Made by a program: the position numbers and the translations under genes. From an uncultured Oscillospiraceae bacterium (lineage in GTDB: Bacteria > Bacillota_A > Clostridia > Oscillospirales > Oscillospiraceae), in assembly GCA_900754605.1 (NCBI GenBank), contig CAAEDK010000037.1:1-13122 (forward strand): a stretch of DNA of 13,122 nucleotides. The letters run 5' to 3'. The notes under the pieces are model-generated. The model saw only the letters and a program-made list of their open reading frames with translations, searched no databases and had not been told where the DNA came from. Positions 6,932 through 13,122 of the stretch are shown piece by piece (the first letter of the stretch is position 1; each line of letters starts with the position of its first letter).

Positions 6932-8203
6932 TTACTTGTCCAGCAGACAGGCCACGCCAGGCAGCTCCTTACCCTCCAGGAATTCCAGGGAGGCACCGCC
7001 GCCGGTGGAAATGTGTGTCATCTTATCAGCATAACCCAGCTGCTGCACCGCAGCGGCGCTGTCGCCGCCGCCGATGATGGTGATGGCATCTGTCTTGGAC
7101 AGGGCCTCAGCCACAGCCTCTGTGCCCTTGGCGAATGCGGGGAACTCAAACACACCCATAGGCCCGTTCCAAATCACAGTGCCGGCATCCGCTACAGCTG
7201 CGCAGTACAGTTTCACTGTTTCCGGGCCAATGTCGAGGCCCTCCCAACCATCGGGGATCTCACCAGCCTTTACCACCTGGCTGTTGGCATCGGGGGCAAA
7301 CTTGTCTGCACACACAGTGTCCACAGGAAGCAGGAGCTTGACGCCCTTGTCCTTCGCTTTCTGGAGCATCTCACGGGAGTAGTCCATCCAATCGGTCTCC
7401 AGCAGGGAGTCACCAATCTTGCCGCCCTGGGCAGCAGAGAAGGTATATGCCATACCGCCGCCGATGATGATGGTGTCGGCAATCTCCAGCAGGTTATTGA
7501 TAACACCGATTTTGGAAGACACCTTGGATCCGCCCAGGATGGCTACCAAGGGACGCTTCGGATTGGCCAATGCACCGCCAATGATCTCAAGTTCCTTTTG
7601 GATCAGGAAGCCGGAGACGGCGGGAAGATAGTCGGCCACACCCGCAGTAGAGGCGTGTGCGCGGTGAACTGCGCCGAAGGCATCAGAAACATAGACCTCA
7701 GCCAGATCGGCCATGGCCTTGGCCAGAGCCGGATCGTTCTTTGTCTCGCCCTTTTCAAAACGGGTATTCTCCAGCAGGAGAATCTGACCGGGCTGGAGCG
7801 CAGCAGCCTTTGCCTGGGCATCGGGGCCTACCACATCAGAGGCCATGATGACCTCGCGGCCCAGCAGCTCACTCAGGCGGGCGGCCACCGGCTTCAGAGA
7901 CAACTCCGCCAGGGACTTTTTCCACTTCTCCTCCGTAAGTGTGGCGGGGTCTTTCCCCTTCTCTGTCTGCTTCTTCACATAAGACTCGAAAGTAGGGTTA
8001 GGCTTGCCCATGTGGGAGCAGGCGATCACTGCGGCGTTTTGCTCCAAAAGATACTGGATCGTGGGCAGGGCAGCACGGATGCGCTTATCGTCCGTAATGA
8101 CACCGCTGCCATCCTTGGCCATCGGGACATTGAAATCACAGCGGAGAAGGACCTTCTTACCGGCGACATCGATATCCTGGACTGTTTTCTTGTTGTAGTT
8201 CAT
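6932..8203 (-). CDS. pgk: Phosphoglycerate kinase
   Basis: A 423-residue cytosolic kinase that makes ATP from 1,3-bisphosphoglycerate. The N-terminal substrate domain has [10 protein letters not shown] (18-27; Arg21, Asp23, Asn25), SHMGKP (63-68), ENTRFEKGE with Arg148, and HRAH (180-183). The nucleotide domain has GGSKVSSK (224-231), the NGPMGVFE block and GGGDSAAAV (378-386), ending with the hinge-side [16 protein letters not shown]. It is somewhat longer than the usual 390-400 residues, largely through a Lys/Glu-rich insertion of about 20 residues at 69-97, between SHMGKP and SLKPVA. I chose ATG 8203, with GAGGAG 11 nt upstream; an upstream in-frame ATG at 8227 lies before that site. It follows trmL by 125 bp and leads the glycolytic part of the operon. 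Confidence 0.97.
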   Translation of the reverse strand: MNYNKKTVQDIDVAGKKVLLRCDFNVPMAKDGSGVITDDKRIRAALPTIQYLLEQNAAVIACSHMGKPNPTFESYVKKQTEKGKDPATLTEEKWKKSLAELSLKPVAARLSELLGREVIMASDVVGPDAQAKAAALQPGQILLLENTRFEKGETKNDPALAKAMADLAEVYVSDAFGAVHRAHASTAGVADYLPAVSGFLIQKELEIIGGALANPKRPLVAILGGSKVSSKIGVINNLLEIADTIIIGGGMAYTFSAAQGGKIGDSLLETDWMDYSREMLQKAKDKGVKLLLPVDTVCADKFAPDANSQVVKAGEIPDGWEGLDIGPETVKLYCAAVADAGTVIWNGPMGVFEFPAFAKGTEAVAEALSKTDAITIIGGGDSAAAVQQLGYADKMTHISTGGGASLEFLEGKELPGVACLLDK

Positions 8204-8245
8204 GGTGGTGAAAACTCCTCTCTTCACAGACCTTGGACAAGATAT

Positions 8246-8251
8246 ATTATA
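8246..8251 (-). promoter_or_regulatory. Possible -10 box before pgk
   Basis: On the minus strand a perfect TATAAT (8251-8246) sits 42 bp before the pgk start. No acceptable -35 hexamer or extended -10 TG is present at the right distance (GGCGCA at 17 bp), so it is either a weak or activator-dependent internal promoter, or chance. Confidence 0.3.
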
Positions 8252-8270
8252 GTGTGTGGGTCAGACCCTG

Positions 8271-8286
8271 CGCCGCCGAAGCGGCG
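8271..8286 (-). other. UUCG-loop hairpin between trmL and pgk
   Basis: On the minus strand CGCCGC-TTCG-GCGGCG forms a perfect 6-bp GC stem closed by the very stable UUCG tetraloop. No T-run follows, so it is not a standard terminator. It may be an mRNA stability or processing hairpin between trmL and pgk. Confidence 0.55.
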
Positions 8287-8328
8287 AAGGAATGCTGCTG
8301 AGGTGGGAATCAGAAATCAGACGGCAGA

Positions 8329-8814
8329 TCATCTCTCCGCCATCTCGCCCGTGCCGGACAGACCAGGGAAGCCTTGCTGGCGCAGCGCCTCATAGGTCAG
8401 GATAGCCACTGAGTTGGACAGGTTCAGGCTGCGGGCGTCCTCACGCATCGGGATACGGATACAGCGTTCCTGGTGAGCCTGGCGGAACCACTGCGGCAGA
8501 CCGGCAGTTTCCTTGCCAAAGAATAAGAAGCAGTTGTCCTGAAAAACGGCCTGGGTATAGTCCCGGGGGGCCTTAGTGGTGGCCAGCCATAAATCAGGAG
8601 CCGGATTCTGGGCAAAGAAGTGATCCAGATCAGGATAGACACACAGGTCTACCATGGGCCAGTAATCCAGCCCAGCCCGGCGGACCGCTTTCTCGCTGAT
8701 GTCAAAGCCAAGCGGCTCAATCAGGTGTAGTCGGCTACGGGTAGCAGCACAGGTACGGGCAATATTTCCGCAGTTTTGGGGAATTTCAGGTTCAACAAGT
8801 ACAATATTCAGCAT
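8329..8814 (-). CDS. trmL: tRNA (cytidine(34)-2'-O)-methyltransferase, SPOUT family
   Basis: A 161-residue SPOUT methyltransferase of the TrmL (YibK) type, which 2'-O-methylates the wobble base of certain leucine tRNAs using S-adenosylmethionine. Family landmarks are the N-terminal VLVEPEIPQNCGNIARTCAA, LIEPLGF, GLDYW, then the trefoil-knot cofactor blocks FFGKETAGLP (about 98-107) and RIPM with RSLNLSNSVAI near 119-136. Length matches the family (150-160), and GGGAGGGG lies 5 nt before the ATG. It is the first gene downstream of the minus-strand promoter, 125 bp ahead of pgk, occupying the place where a gap gene is often found. The link to glycolysis is probably positional only. Confidence 0.93.
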   Translation of the reverse strand: MLNIVLVEPEIPQNCGNIARTCAATRSRLHLIEPLGFDISEKAVRRAGLDYWPMVDLCVYPDLDHFFAQNPAPDLWLATTKAPRDYTQAVFQDNCFLFFGKETAGLPQWFRQAHQERCIRIPMREDARSLNLSNSVAILTYEALRQQGFPGLSGTGEMAER

Positions 8815-8843
8815 TGCAGCCCCTCCCTTGCGTATCGGGTAAC

Positions 8844-8872
8844 ATTGTATTCCAAATCGAGAAGAAATTCAA
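8844..8872 (-). promoter_or_regulatory. Promoter of trmL and the glycolytic operon
   Basis: On the minus strand TTGAAT (8872-8867) and TACAAT (8849-8844) are separated by 17 bp in AT-rich DNA. Transcription would start near 8837, giving a leader of roughly 22 nt before the trmL ATG. This is the best promoter candidate ahead of the five-gene operon. Confidence 0.7.
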
Positions 8873-9248
8873 CTATAAAATGGTCGAAAAATCACAAAAA
8901 AATCAAAAATTCCCCCAAAAAAGTTGGAGAGGGGTTCGAAATCGTAAAAACAAGAAAATAACCTCCGCCTAACAGGCGCAGAATTTGGCATTGTGCCGAA
9001 CTTAAATCCCAGAAAAAATAGTTTAGAAATATAATTAACATCATCTGAAGTGCCTTTCTGAACAATCTGGGAACGAATAACAGGTTAGGAACGGCAGCAG
9101 AGATGGAAAAAAAGCCTGTTTTTCGCGTTGTATAAATCGAATTGTGACAAATCACGAAGAAATTCTTTTTACTCCCTGTCCCCTCCATTTTCACTATAAA
9201 TATGCGCCAAAATTTAACAGTCAAAACGTTGAAAGGAACAAAATATTG
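8873..9248. other. AT-rich divergent intergenic region
   Basis: About 375 bp between the two divergent promoters, clearly richer in A/T than the coding DNA on either side. It contains a small stem CGCCT/AGGCG (near 8967-8979) and an imperfect palindrome TTGTGA-N4-TCACGA (9142-9157) resembling Crp/Fnr half-sites but with too short a spacer. Open frames here (a 110-codon minus-strand frame at 8892-9224 and short plus-strand ones) lack ribosome binding sites and recognisable composition. No known small RNA was recognised. Confidence 0.5.
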
Positions 9249-9277
9249 TTGACATTAGAACCATATATAGGTACAAT
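9249..9277 (+). promoter_or_regulatory. Near-consensus sigma-A promoter of the surface peptidase
   Basis: TTGACA (9249-9254), a perfect -35 box, is 17 bp from TACAAT (9272-9277). AT-rich DNA upstream could act as an UP element. Predicted start near 9284, leaving a leader of about 150 nt. Confidence 0.85.
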
Positions 9278-9310
9278 GAACAAGGATGGAGGCGGCTCGC
9301 TGGCTAACAT

Positions 9311-9371
9311 GATAGTGAGTACCACTATCTTCTTTTGTTTTACAAATGAAAATAGTCCATCGGATACTCAC
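9311..9371 (+). promoter_or_regulatory. Attenuator-like leader of the surface peptidase gene
   Basis: GATAGTG (9311-9317) and CACTATC (9323-9329) form a 7-bp stem followed at once by TTCTTTTGTTTT, a terminator-like arrangement. The segment GTGAGTACC (9315-9323), which overlaps this stem, can instead pair with GGATACTCAC (9362-9371) over 9 bp with one bulge, so the two folds exclude each other. A short frame from ATG 9309 to TAG 9392 (27 codons) runs across the hairpin, but its nearest GGAGG is 16 nt away. The stem is GC-poor, so termination would be weak. No known riboswitch was recognised. Confidence 0.4.
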
Positions 9372-9435
9372 GTTGGCAACAAGTGCGGATAGAGCGCAGT
9401 CTCATCGAGAAAGATTTGCTAAAGGAGGTCCCCAA

Positions 9436-12400
9436 ATGAACATCTCTGGCAAGCGAACATCCCGACTACTCAGCTTATCCCTGGCAGGTTCCATGCTTCT
9501 CGGCCTGATGACCACAGGCGTCTCAGCGTCCGAAACAGCGCACAATCCACCACCTCAGCAGGCATCTGATGGAAAATTCCAGCCCAGTGTGACTTACGAG
9601 CTCACTGTTACTGATGAGGAACGTGCTGCTATCCACAAGGCAGTTGAAAACCTGACTGGTTATGTGGGCGACATGGTCGTAGGCGACGGCAGCTATGATC
9701 CCTATACCCTGGTGGGCGCACTGGCCGAGGGTTCCAGCCACAACTCCATTTCCTATGGCAGCAAGAAGGCTGGATTTATCCCCACAGAATACCCCTTTGC
9801 TGTGCCCAACAGCAAAGCAAACTACAACGAGCGTGACCGCAAGATTGAAAAGCTAGCCTGGGTAAAGGAACTTGGCAATGCCCTGGGGCTTGAGGTCGTT
9901 CAGCGCCAGACGGACAAGTATGTCTATGTAGAGATTGGCGATCCCGATGCTCCAGAGATGGTCATGGCTCTGAGCCACCTGGACTCTCCCACCGCCTCCA
10001 ATAACTCGAATCAACCAGGCGGCAACCTGGACCGCTGGGTGAACTCGAAGGGCGAAAAAGATCCTACTGCATATTACACCCCCTATGTAAAGGACGGCTG
10101 GCTGTACGGCGCAGGCGTTCAGGACGATAGCGGCCCTACCTTGGCCACTCTCTTCGCAGCCAAGGCTCTTCAGGACTCCGGCGTGGAGTTCGACCGCCGC
10201 ATTCGCATCGTTATGGGCATCTATGAAGACGGCAGCCCTGGAGTCCCCACTAAGGAAGATACTCTAAAGTACATGGATATCCCCTATTACACCAAGAACC
10301 CCGGCTTCTATGACAACTGGACCTATAAGTCCCTAAACCGTGAGGAGACCCCCATTGCAGCCTATACCTCCGACTCCCGGTTCCCCGTGGTGGTTGGCAA
10401 TACCAGATCTTGGACGCCCTACCTCACCATGAACCTCGCCAAGGATATGGGTAAGGACTTCTCCCTGGTAGAGACCGGTGCAGGTGTCACCCTGCGCGAG
10501 GGCGATGACACGCTAAAGGATATCGTGTACGGTAGTGCCGCTCAGATTGCCTCCCGGGCCCTGTTTGTGCTGGACATCTCTACTGCGGATGAGGCGGCTG
10601 TGAAGACCTTCTGCGACAAGGTAGAGAAGGCCGCCACAGAGCGCGGCTGGCTGCCCAAGGAGGACGGCAAGACCCAGAAGGTCCAGCTGACCGAGAACGA
10701 GGACAAGAAAACCCTGACCCTGGAGATCAACACCGATGTAGCCATGGAGTATCCCATGCCCATGTACAGCAAGAACGCGGTTGTCTGGGGAATGTATCTC
10801 CTGTCTCAGGCACTCCCCAACGGACTAGAGTTGAAGAATGCCGCCACAGGCGTTTCCAACCTGTTCTTCCAGAACTGCGTGGAGGGTGAGGCCTATATCG
10901 GCAAGTACATGGATATCCCCTCTGAGCTGCTGCGTAATCCCTATGACGGCACTGCGAACCTGACCATTGCCCCCATGGGTACAATCAACCATGAGGATAC
11001 TTCAAAGTTCCCCTTCTACGATGAGTACACGCAGAGCCTGCGAATCCCCCTGGTCATCAGAAGCATCCATGCCACCAAGGAGAATTATGACACCGCGACC
11101 CAGGCCGTGATCGATGCCTGTGAGAATCAGGGCTTCAAGCTGGAGACCAAGGAAGGTGCAGAGAGCACTCCTACCGCCTTCAGCGCCCCCGTCCTGTACC
11201 TGTCCCACGACAACCCCTTGACCGCACTCCAGTATGCCAGCTATAAGGCGTCCATCGAGTTCGATCCCGAGGAGTTCAGTGGCCCCGCTGACCTGCTGGG
11301 CGTCACCTACCCCGTGGGCACCACTGGCGGCACCCTGGCCAGCGACTACCAGAACAAGATGACCGCCTTCGGCGCCGTCATCCCCGGCAACGAGCGCTGG
11401 TGGCACTCCGCCAACGAACGTATTAGCGTAGACTCCATCGTGGAGATGACCAAGATGATGGCCGACGGGATGCTGGAGATGGCCCGTTACTCCGGCTCTG
11501 CGGGCGCCCAGCTGATGTGGGCTGACCTGCCCGGCCTCAACGCTGACCGTGCCGACCTGGACCTGCTGGATGTAACCATCGGCACCTATCAGGATGCCTC
11601 TCAAGCCATCACCACCAAGATTCTGGACGGCGATAAGCTGATCGGCGCTACCGACTTCGAGATCCACATGTGGGCTGAGCGCGGCAACGGCACTAAGAGC
11701 CAGATGGCTTATGACCTGGGTCATGAACCCGGCGGCCTGTATCTGCCCCTGGACGATGAAAACTTCAAGACCAACACCTTCGTCCTGCCCATGCGTCTGG
11801 AATTCAAGTACGACAAGCCCAGCGACATGTCGAGCGCTGACTGGAATGCCCTGCGTGGTGGTGACCTGGATATGGTCAACTTCAGCCTGCTGGAGAAGGA
11901 CGGCAAAACCGTCGCCCTGACCCTGCCTGAGGGCGCAGACGCGAAGGATTACTTCTCCATCCGCGTGGACGAGAACGACACCGATACGGTCTATGTGGCC
12001 GCCAACCTGGCCATCGTGGACGGCGAGCAGGAGCTCAAGGCCGTGACCGCCGACTCCAAGACCGACCTGTTCAAGCTGAACGACGAGTGGCTCAAGACCC
12101 ACGAGAACCCCTTCCCCGAGCGCGGCCAGATCGAGAAGCGCGGCTTCTTCCTGTTCGGCGACGGCAATAAGAACGCCTGCTTCGAGTCTCCGAAGGCTAT
12201 CTTCGCCACCCTGGACACAGATCAGCTGGATAAGGACGATACCGATGACAGTTCCTCCGGCAGCTCCGACAACGCGCGCACCTATGCGATTTCCGTCTCC
12301 AAGGTGGACAACGGCTCCGCCAAGGCTAGCGCCTCCAGCGCCTCTGCCGGCACCCGTATCACCGTTACCGTGAAGCCCGACAGCGGCTATGAACTGGATG

Positions 12401-12654
12401 AGCTGAACGTGACCGATGCCAAGGGCAAGGACGTGAAGGTCACCAAGCGTTCCGACACCACCTACACCTTCCAGATGCCCGACAGCAAGGTCACTGTGGA
12501 AGCCGTCTTTGCCAAGGACGGTACCGTGGTGGAAAAGCCCCTGTTCTCTGACGTAAGCAAGAACGACTATTTCCATGATGCCGTTCTGTGGGCTGTGAAT
12601 AAGGGCATTACCTCCGGCACCGGAGCCAATACCTTCAGCCCCAATGCCTCCTGA
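9436..12654 (+). CDS. Secreted M20 metallopeptidase (Sapep/PepV-like), truncated by TGA in SLH repeat 1
   Basis: As read, 1072 residues, predicted to be exported and to hydrolyse short peptides at the surface. A signal peptide (KR, hydrophobic core 11-28, VSAS at 29-32) starts the protein. The M20 core carries His181 and Asp183 (SHLDS), bridging Asp230 (GAGVQDDSGP), Glu264-Asp265 (YEDGSPG), Asp313 (TSDSRFP) and the distal His657 (WWHSANE). This spacing fits Sapep/PepV dipeptidases, but Asp265 replaces the usual second Glu. A C-terminal region of unknown fold (about 730-930), a Ser linker (939-944), one divergent InlB-like repeat (about 948-1026) and the start of SLH repeat 1 (1036 on) follow. 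ATG 9436 has AAAGGAGGT 6 nt upstream. TGA at codon 1073 ends the frame; the same frame continues open to 13059. Confidence 0.88.
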   Translation: MNISGKRTSRLLSLSLAGSMLLGLMTTGVSASETAHNPPPQQASDGKFQPSVTYELTVTDEERAAIHKAVENLTGYVGDMVVGDGSYDPYTLVGALAEGSSHNSISYGSKKAGFIPTEYPFAVPNSKANYNERDRKIEKLAWVKELGNALGLEVVQRQTDKYVYVEIGDPDAPEMVMALSHLDSPTASNNSNQPGGNLDRWVNSKGEKDPTAYYTPYVKDGWLYGAGVQDDSGPTLATLFAAKALQDSGVEFDRRIRIVMGIYEDGSPGVPTKEDTLKYMDIPYYTKNPGFYDNWTYKSLNREETPIAAYTSDSRFPVVVGNTRSWTPYLTMNLAKDMGKDFSLVETGAGVTLREGDDTLKDIVYGSAAQIASRALFVLDISTADEAAVKTFCDKVEKAATERGWLPKEDGKTQKVQLTENEDKKTLTLEINTDVAMEYPMPMYSKNAVVWGMYLLSQALPNGLELKNAATGVSNLFFQNCVEGEAYIGKYMDIPSELLRNPYDGTANLTIAPMGTINHEDTSKFPFYDEYTQSLRIPLVIRSIHATKENYDTATQAVIDACENQGFKLETKEGAESTPTAFSAPVLYLSHDNPLTALQYASYKASIEFDPEEFSGPADLLGVTYPVGTTGGTLASDYQNKMTAFGAVIPGNERWWHSANERISVDSIVEMTKMMADGMLEMARYSGSAGAQLMWADLPGLNADRADLDLLDVTIGTYQDASQAITTKILDGDKLIGATDFEIHMWAERGNGTKSQMAYDLGHEPGGLYLPLDDENFKTNTFVLPMRLEFKYDKPSDMSSADWNALRGGDLDMVNFSLLEKDGKTVALTLPEGADAKDYFSIRVDENDTDTVYVAANLAIVDGEQELKAVTADSKTDLFKLNDEWLKTHENPFPERGQIEKRGFFLFGDGNKNACFESPKAIFATLDTDQLDKDDTDDSSSGSSDNARTYAISVSKVDNGSAKASASSASAGTRITVTVKPDSGYELDELNVTDAKGKDVKVTKRSDTTYTFQMPDSKVTVEAVFAKDGTVVEKPLFSDVSKNDYFHDAVLWAVNKGITSGTGANTFSPNAS

Positions 12655-12888
12655 ACCCGCGGCCAGATGGTCACCTTCCTGTGGCGGGCCGCCGGTTCCC
12701 CGGCTCCTAAGAGCGCGGAGAACCCCTTCACGGATGTGAACAAGAGCGACTACTTCTATAACGCGGTCCTGTGGGCTGTGGAGCAGGGTATCACCTCCGG
12801 CACCAGCGCCAACACCTTCTCTCCCAATGCCACTGTGACCCGCGGCCAGACCGTTACCTTCCTGTGGCGGGCCGCCGGTTCCCCGGCA
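12655..12888 (+). repeat. Near-identical direct repeats within SLH coding DNA
   Basis: About 50 bases from 12655 recur from 12838 with only three mismatches (period 183 bp, 61 codons), covering the TRGQ...FLWRAAGSP part of SLH repeats 1 and 2. Such close copies favour recombination or gene conversion, which could gain or lose one SLH module and the TGA with it. Confidence 0.75.
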
Positions 12889-13059
12889 GCCTCCGGCAGC
12901 TCCTTCTCTGATGTGAGCGCGGACGCCTACTATGCTCAGGCCGTGGCTTGGGCAGTGAAGGAAAACATCACTGCTGGCACCGGCGCGGGCGCGTTCAGCC
13001 CCGATGCACCCTGCACCCGTGGGCAGATCGTGACCTTCCTGTGGAAGGACCGCACCTGA
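12655..13059 (+). pseudogene. SLH-repeat remainder beyond the in-frame TGA
   Basis: In the same frame as the peptidase, 134 codons follow the TGA and finish SLH repeat 1 (TRGQMVTFLWRAAG), then give complete repeats 2 (FTDVNKSDYFYNAVLWAVEQ) and 3 (FSDVSADAYYAQAVAWAVKE). SLH triplets bind pyruvylated wall polymers and anchor exoproteins. Repeat 3 has PCTRGQ and repeat 2 has TVTRGQ where repeat 1 has a stop, so TGC to TGA is the simplest change. Without the stop the protein would be 1207 residues. There is no credible independent start with a ribosome binding site, so this part is probably untranslated unless TGA is read through or is a sequencing error. Confidence 0.85.
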
Positions 13060-13122
13060 GCTGTGTGAGAAACCCTGCACCAGCAAAGCATAAACCATAA
13101 AATGACCCGCCGCAGAATGAAA
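13060..13122. other. Downstream flank of the peptidase gene
   Basis: The last 63 bases hold no gene or complete hairpin. The final bases include ATGACCCGCCGC, which could be the left arm of a terminator lying beyond the window edge, but its partner is not visible. Confidence 0.3.

Noticed and set aside
5840..8395. An 851-codon plus-strand open frame opposite tpiA and pgk
   Set aside because: It is antisense to two enzymes with complete active sites, runs through both intergenic gaps, has low-complexity Gly/Leu/His-rich composition and no ribosome binding site. Avoidance of TTA, CTA and TCA codons in the real genes explains the lack of stops.
8934..8947. GGGTTCGAAATC as a tRNA T-arm
   Set aside because: No acceptor, D or anticodon arms could be paired around it in this AT-rich stretch.
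9142..9157. Crp/Fnr-like palindrome TTGTGA-N4-TCACGA
   Set aside because: The spacer is 4 bp instead of 6, one arm base is mismatched, and the position is about 90 bp upstream of the -35 box; too weak to call.
8892..9224. A 110-codon minus-strand frame in the AT-rich intergenic region
   Set aside because: No Shine-Dalgarno site and it would overlap both divergent promoter zones; the hydrophobic composition is what AT-rich DNA gives by chance.
9346..9435. A 30-residue N-terminal extension of the peptidase from ATG 9346
   Set aside because: There is no ribosome binding site before it, it lies in the structured leader, and it would bury the signal peptide that begins at ATG 9436 behind a perfect AAAGGAGGT.
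12652..12690. A selenocysteine insertion element just after the TGA
   Set aside because: A GCGGCC/GGCCGC pairing exists, but the same bases occur in SLH repeat 2, where no TGA is present, so it reflects coding conservation; the protein type is also not a redox enzyme.
11002..13098. A 698-codon minus-strand open frame opposite the surface peptidase
   Set aside because: Repetitive translation reflecting the antisense of the SLH and peptidase coding DNA; the plus strand encodes unmistakable domains.

Overview
This window looks like chromosome from an anaerobic, moderately GC-rich gut-type Firmicute, most plausibly class Clostridia, family Oscillospiraceae (Flavonifractor/Pseudoflavonifractor-like). 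That placement is inferred from Gram-positive style Shine-Dalgarno sites, an Agr-type LytTR/GHKL regulator pair, a surface enzyme ending in an InlB-like repeat plus SLH modules, and GC-rich hairpin repeats between genes. No rRNA, tRNA, CRISPR array, transposase or phage gene was seen.

Layout. (1) At 1-2200 (+) an AgrA/AgrC-like two-component operon, without agrB or agrD in view, is preceded by a clear promoter and a pair of LytTR-like direct repeats, and closed by a strong terminator. (2) At 2471-8872 (-) lies a lower-glycolysis operon, transcribed trmL - pgk - tpiA - gpmI - eno, with a promoter before trmL and a terminator after eno. It covers 1,3-bisphosphoglycerate to phosphoenolpyruvate plus triose isomerisation; gap is not in the window. 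(3) At 8873-9435 is an AT-rich divergent intergenic region with a near-consensus promoter and an attenuator-like leader. (4) At 9436-13059 (+) is a large secreted M20 (Sapep/PepV-like) metallopeptidase with an InlB-like repeat and three C-terminal SLH repeats. The first SLH repeat is interrupted by an in-frame TGA exactly where a Cys codon is expected.

The most unusual feature is inside the glycolytic operon. Both gpmI and tpiA are followed by a second, truncated copy of their own 3' end. For gpmI the echo is an exact 49-bp copy 235 bp away. For tpiA it is a roughly 88% identical copy of about 77 bp, 214 bp away, whose changes have created a perfect 10-bp hairpin. The DNA between the gpmI copies holds five perfect hairpins in about 130 bp and a promoter candidate that could give eno its own transcription. 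Partial duplication, a non-autonomous element that regenerates gene ends, allelic recombination, or misassembly of strain variants are all possible.

The glycolytic enzymes are intact with all inspected catalytic residues present. The surface peptidase also keeps its M20 metal-site residues, but as sequenced it should lose its cell-wall anchor.
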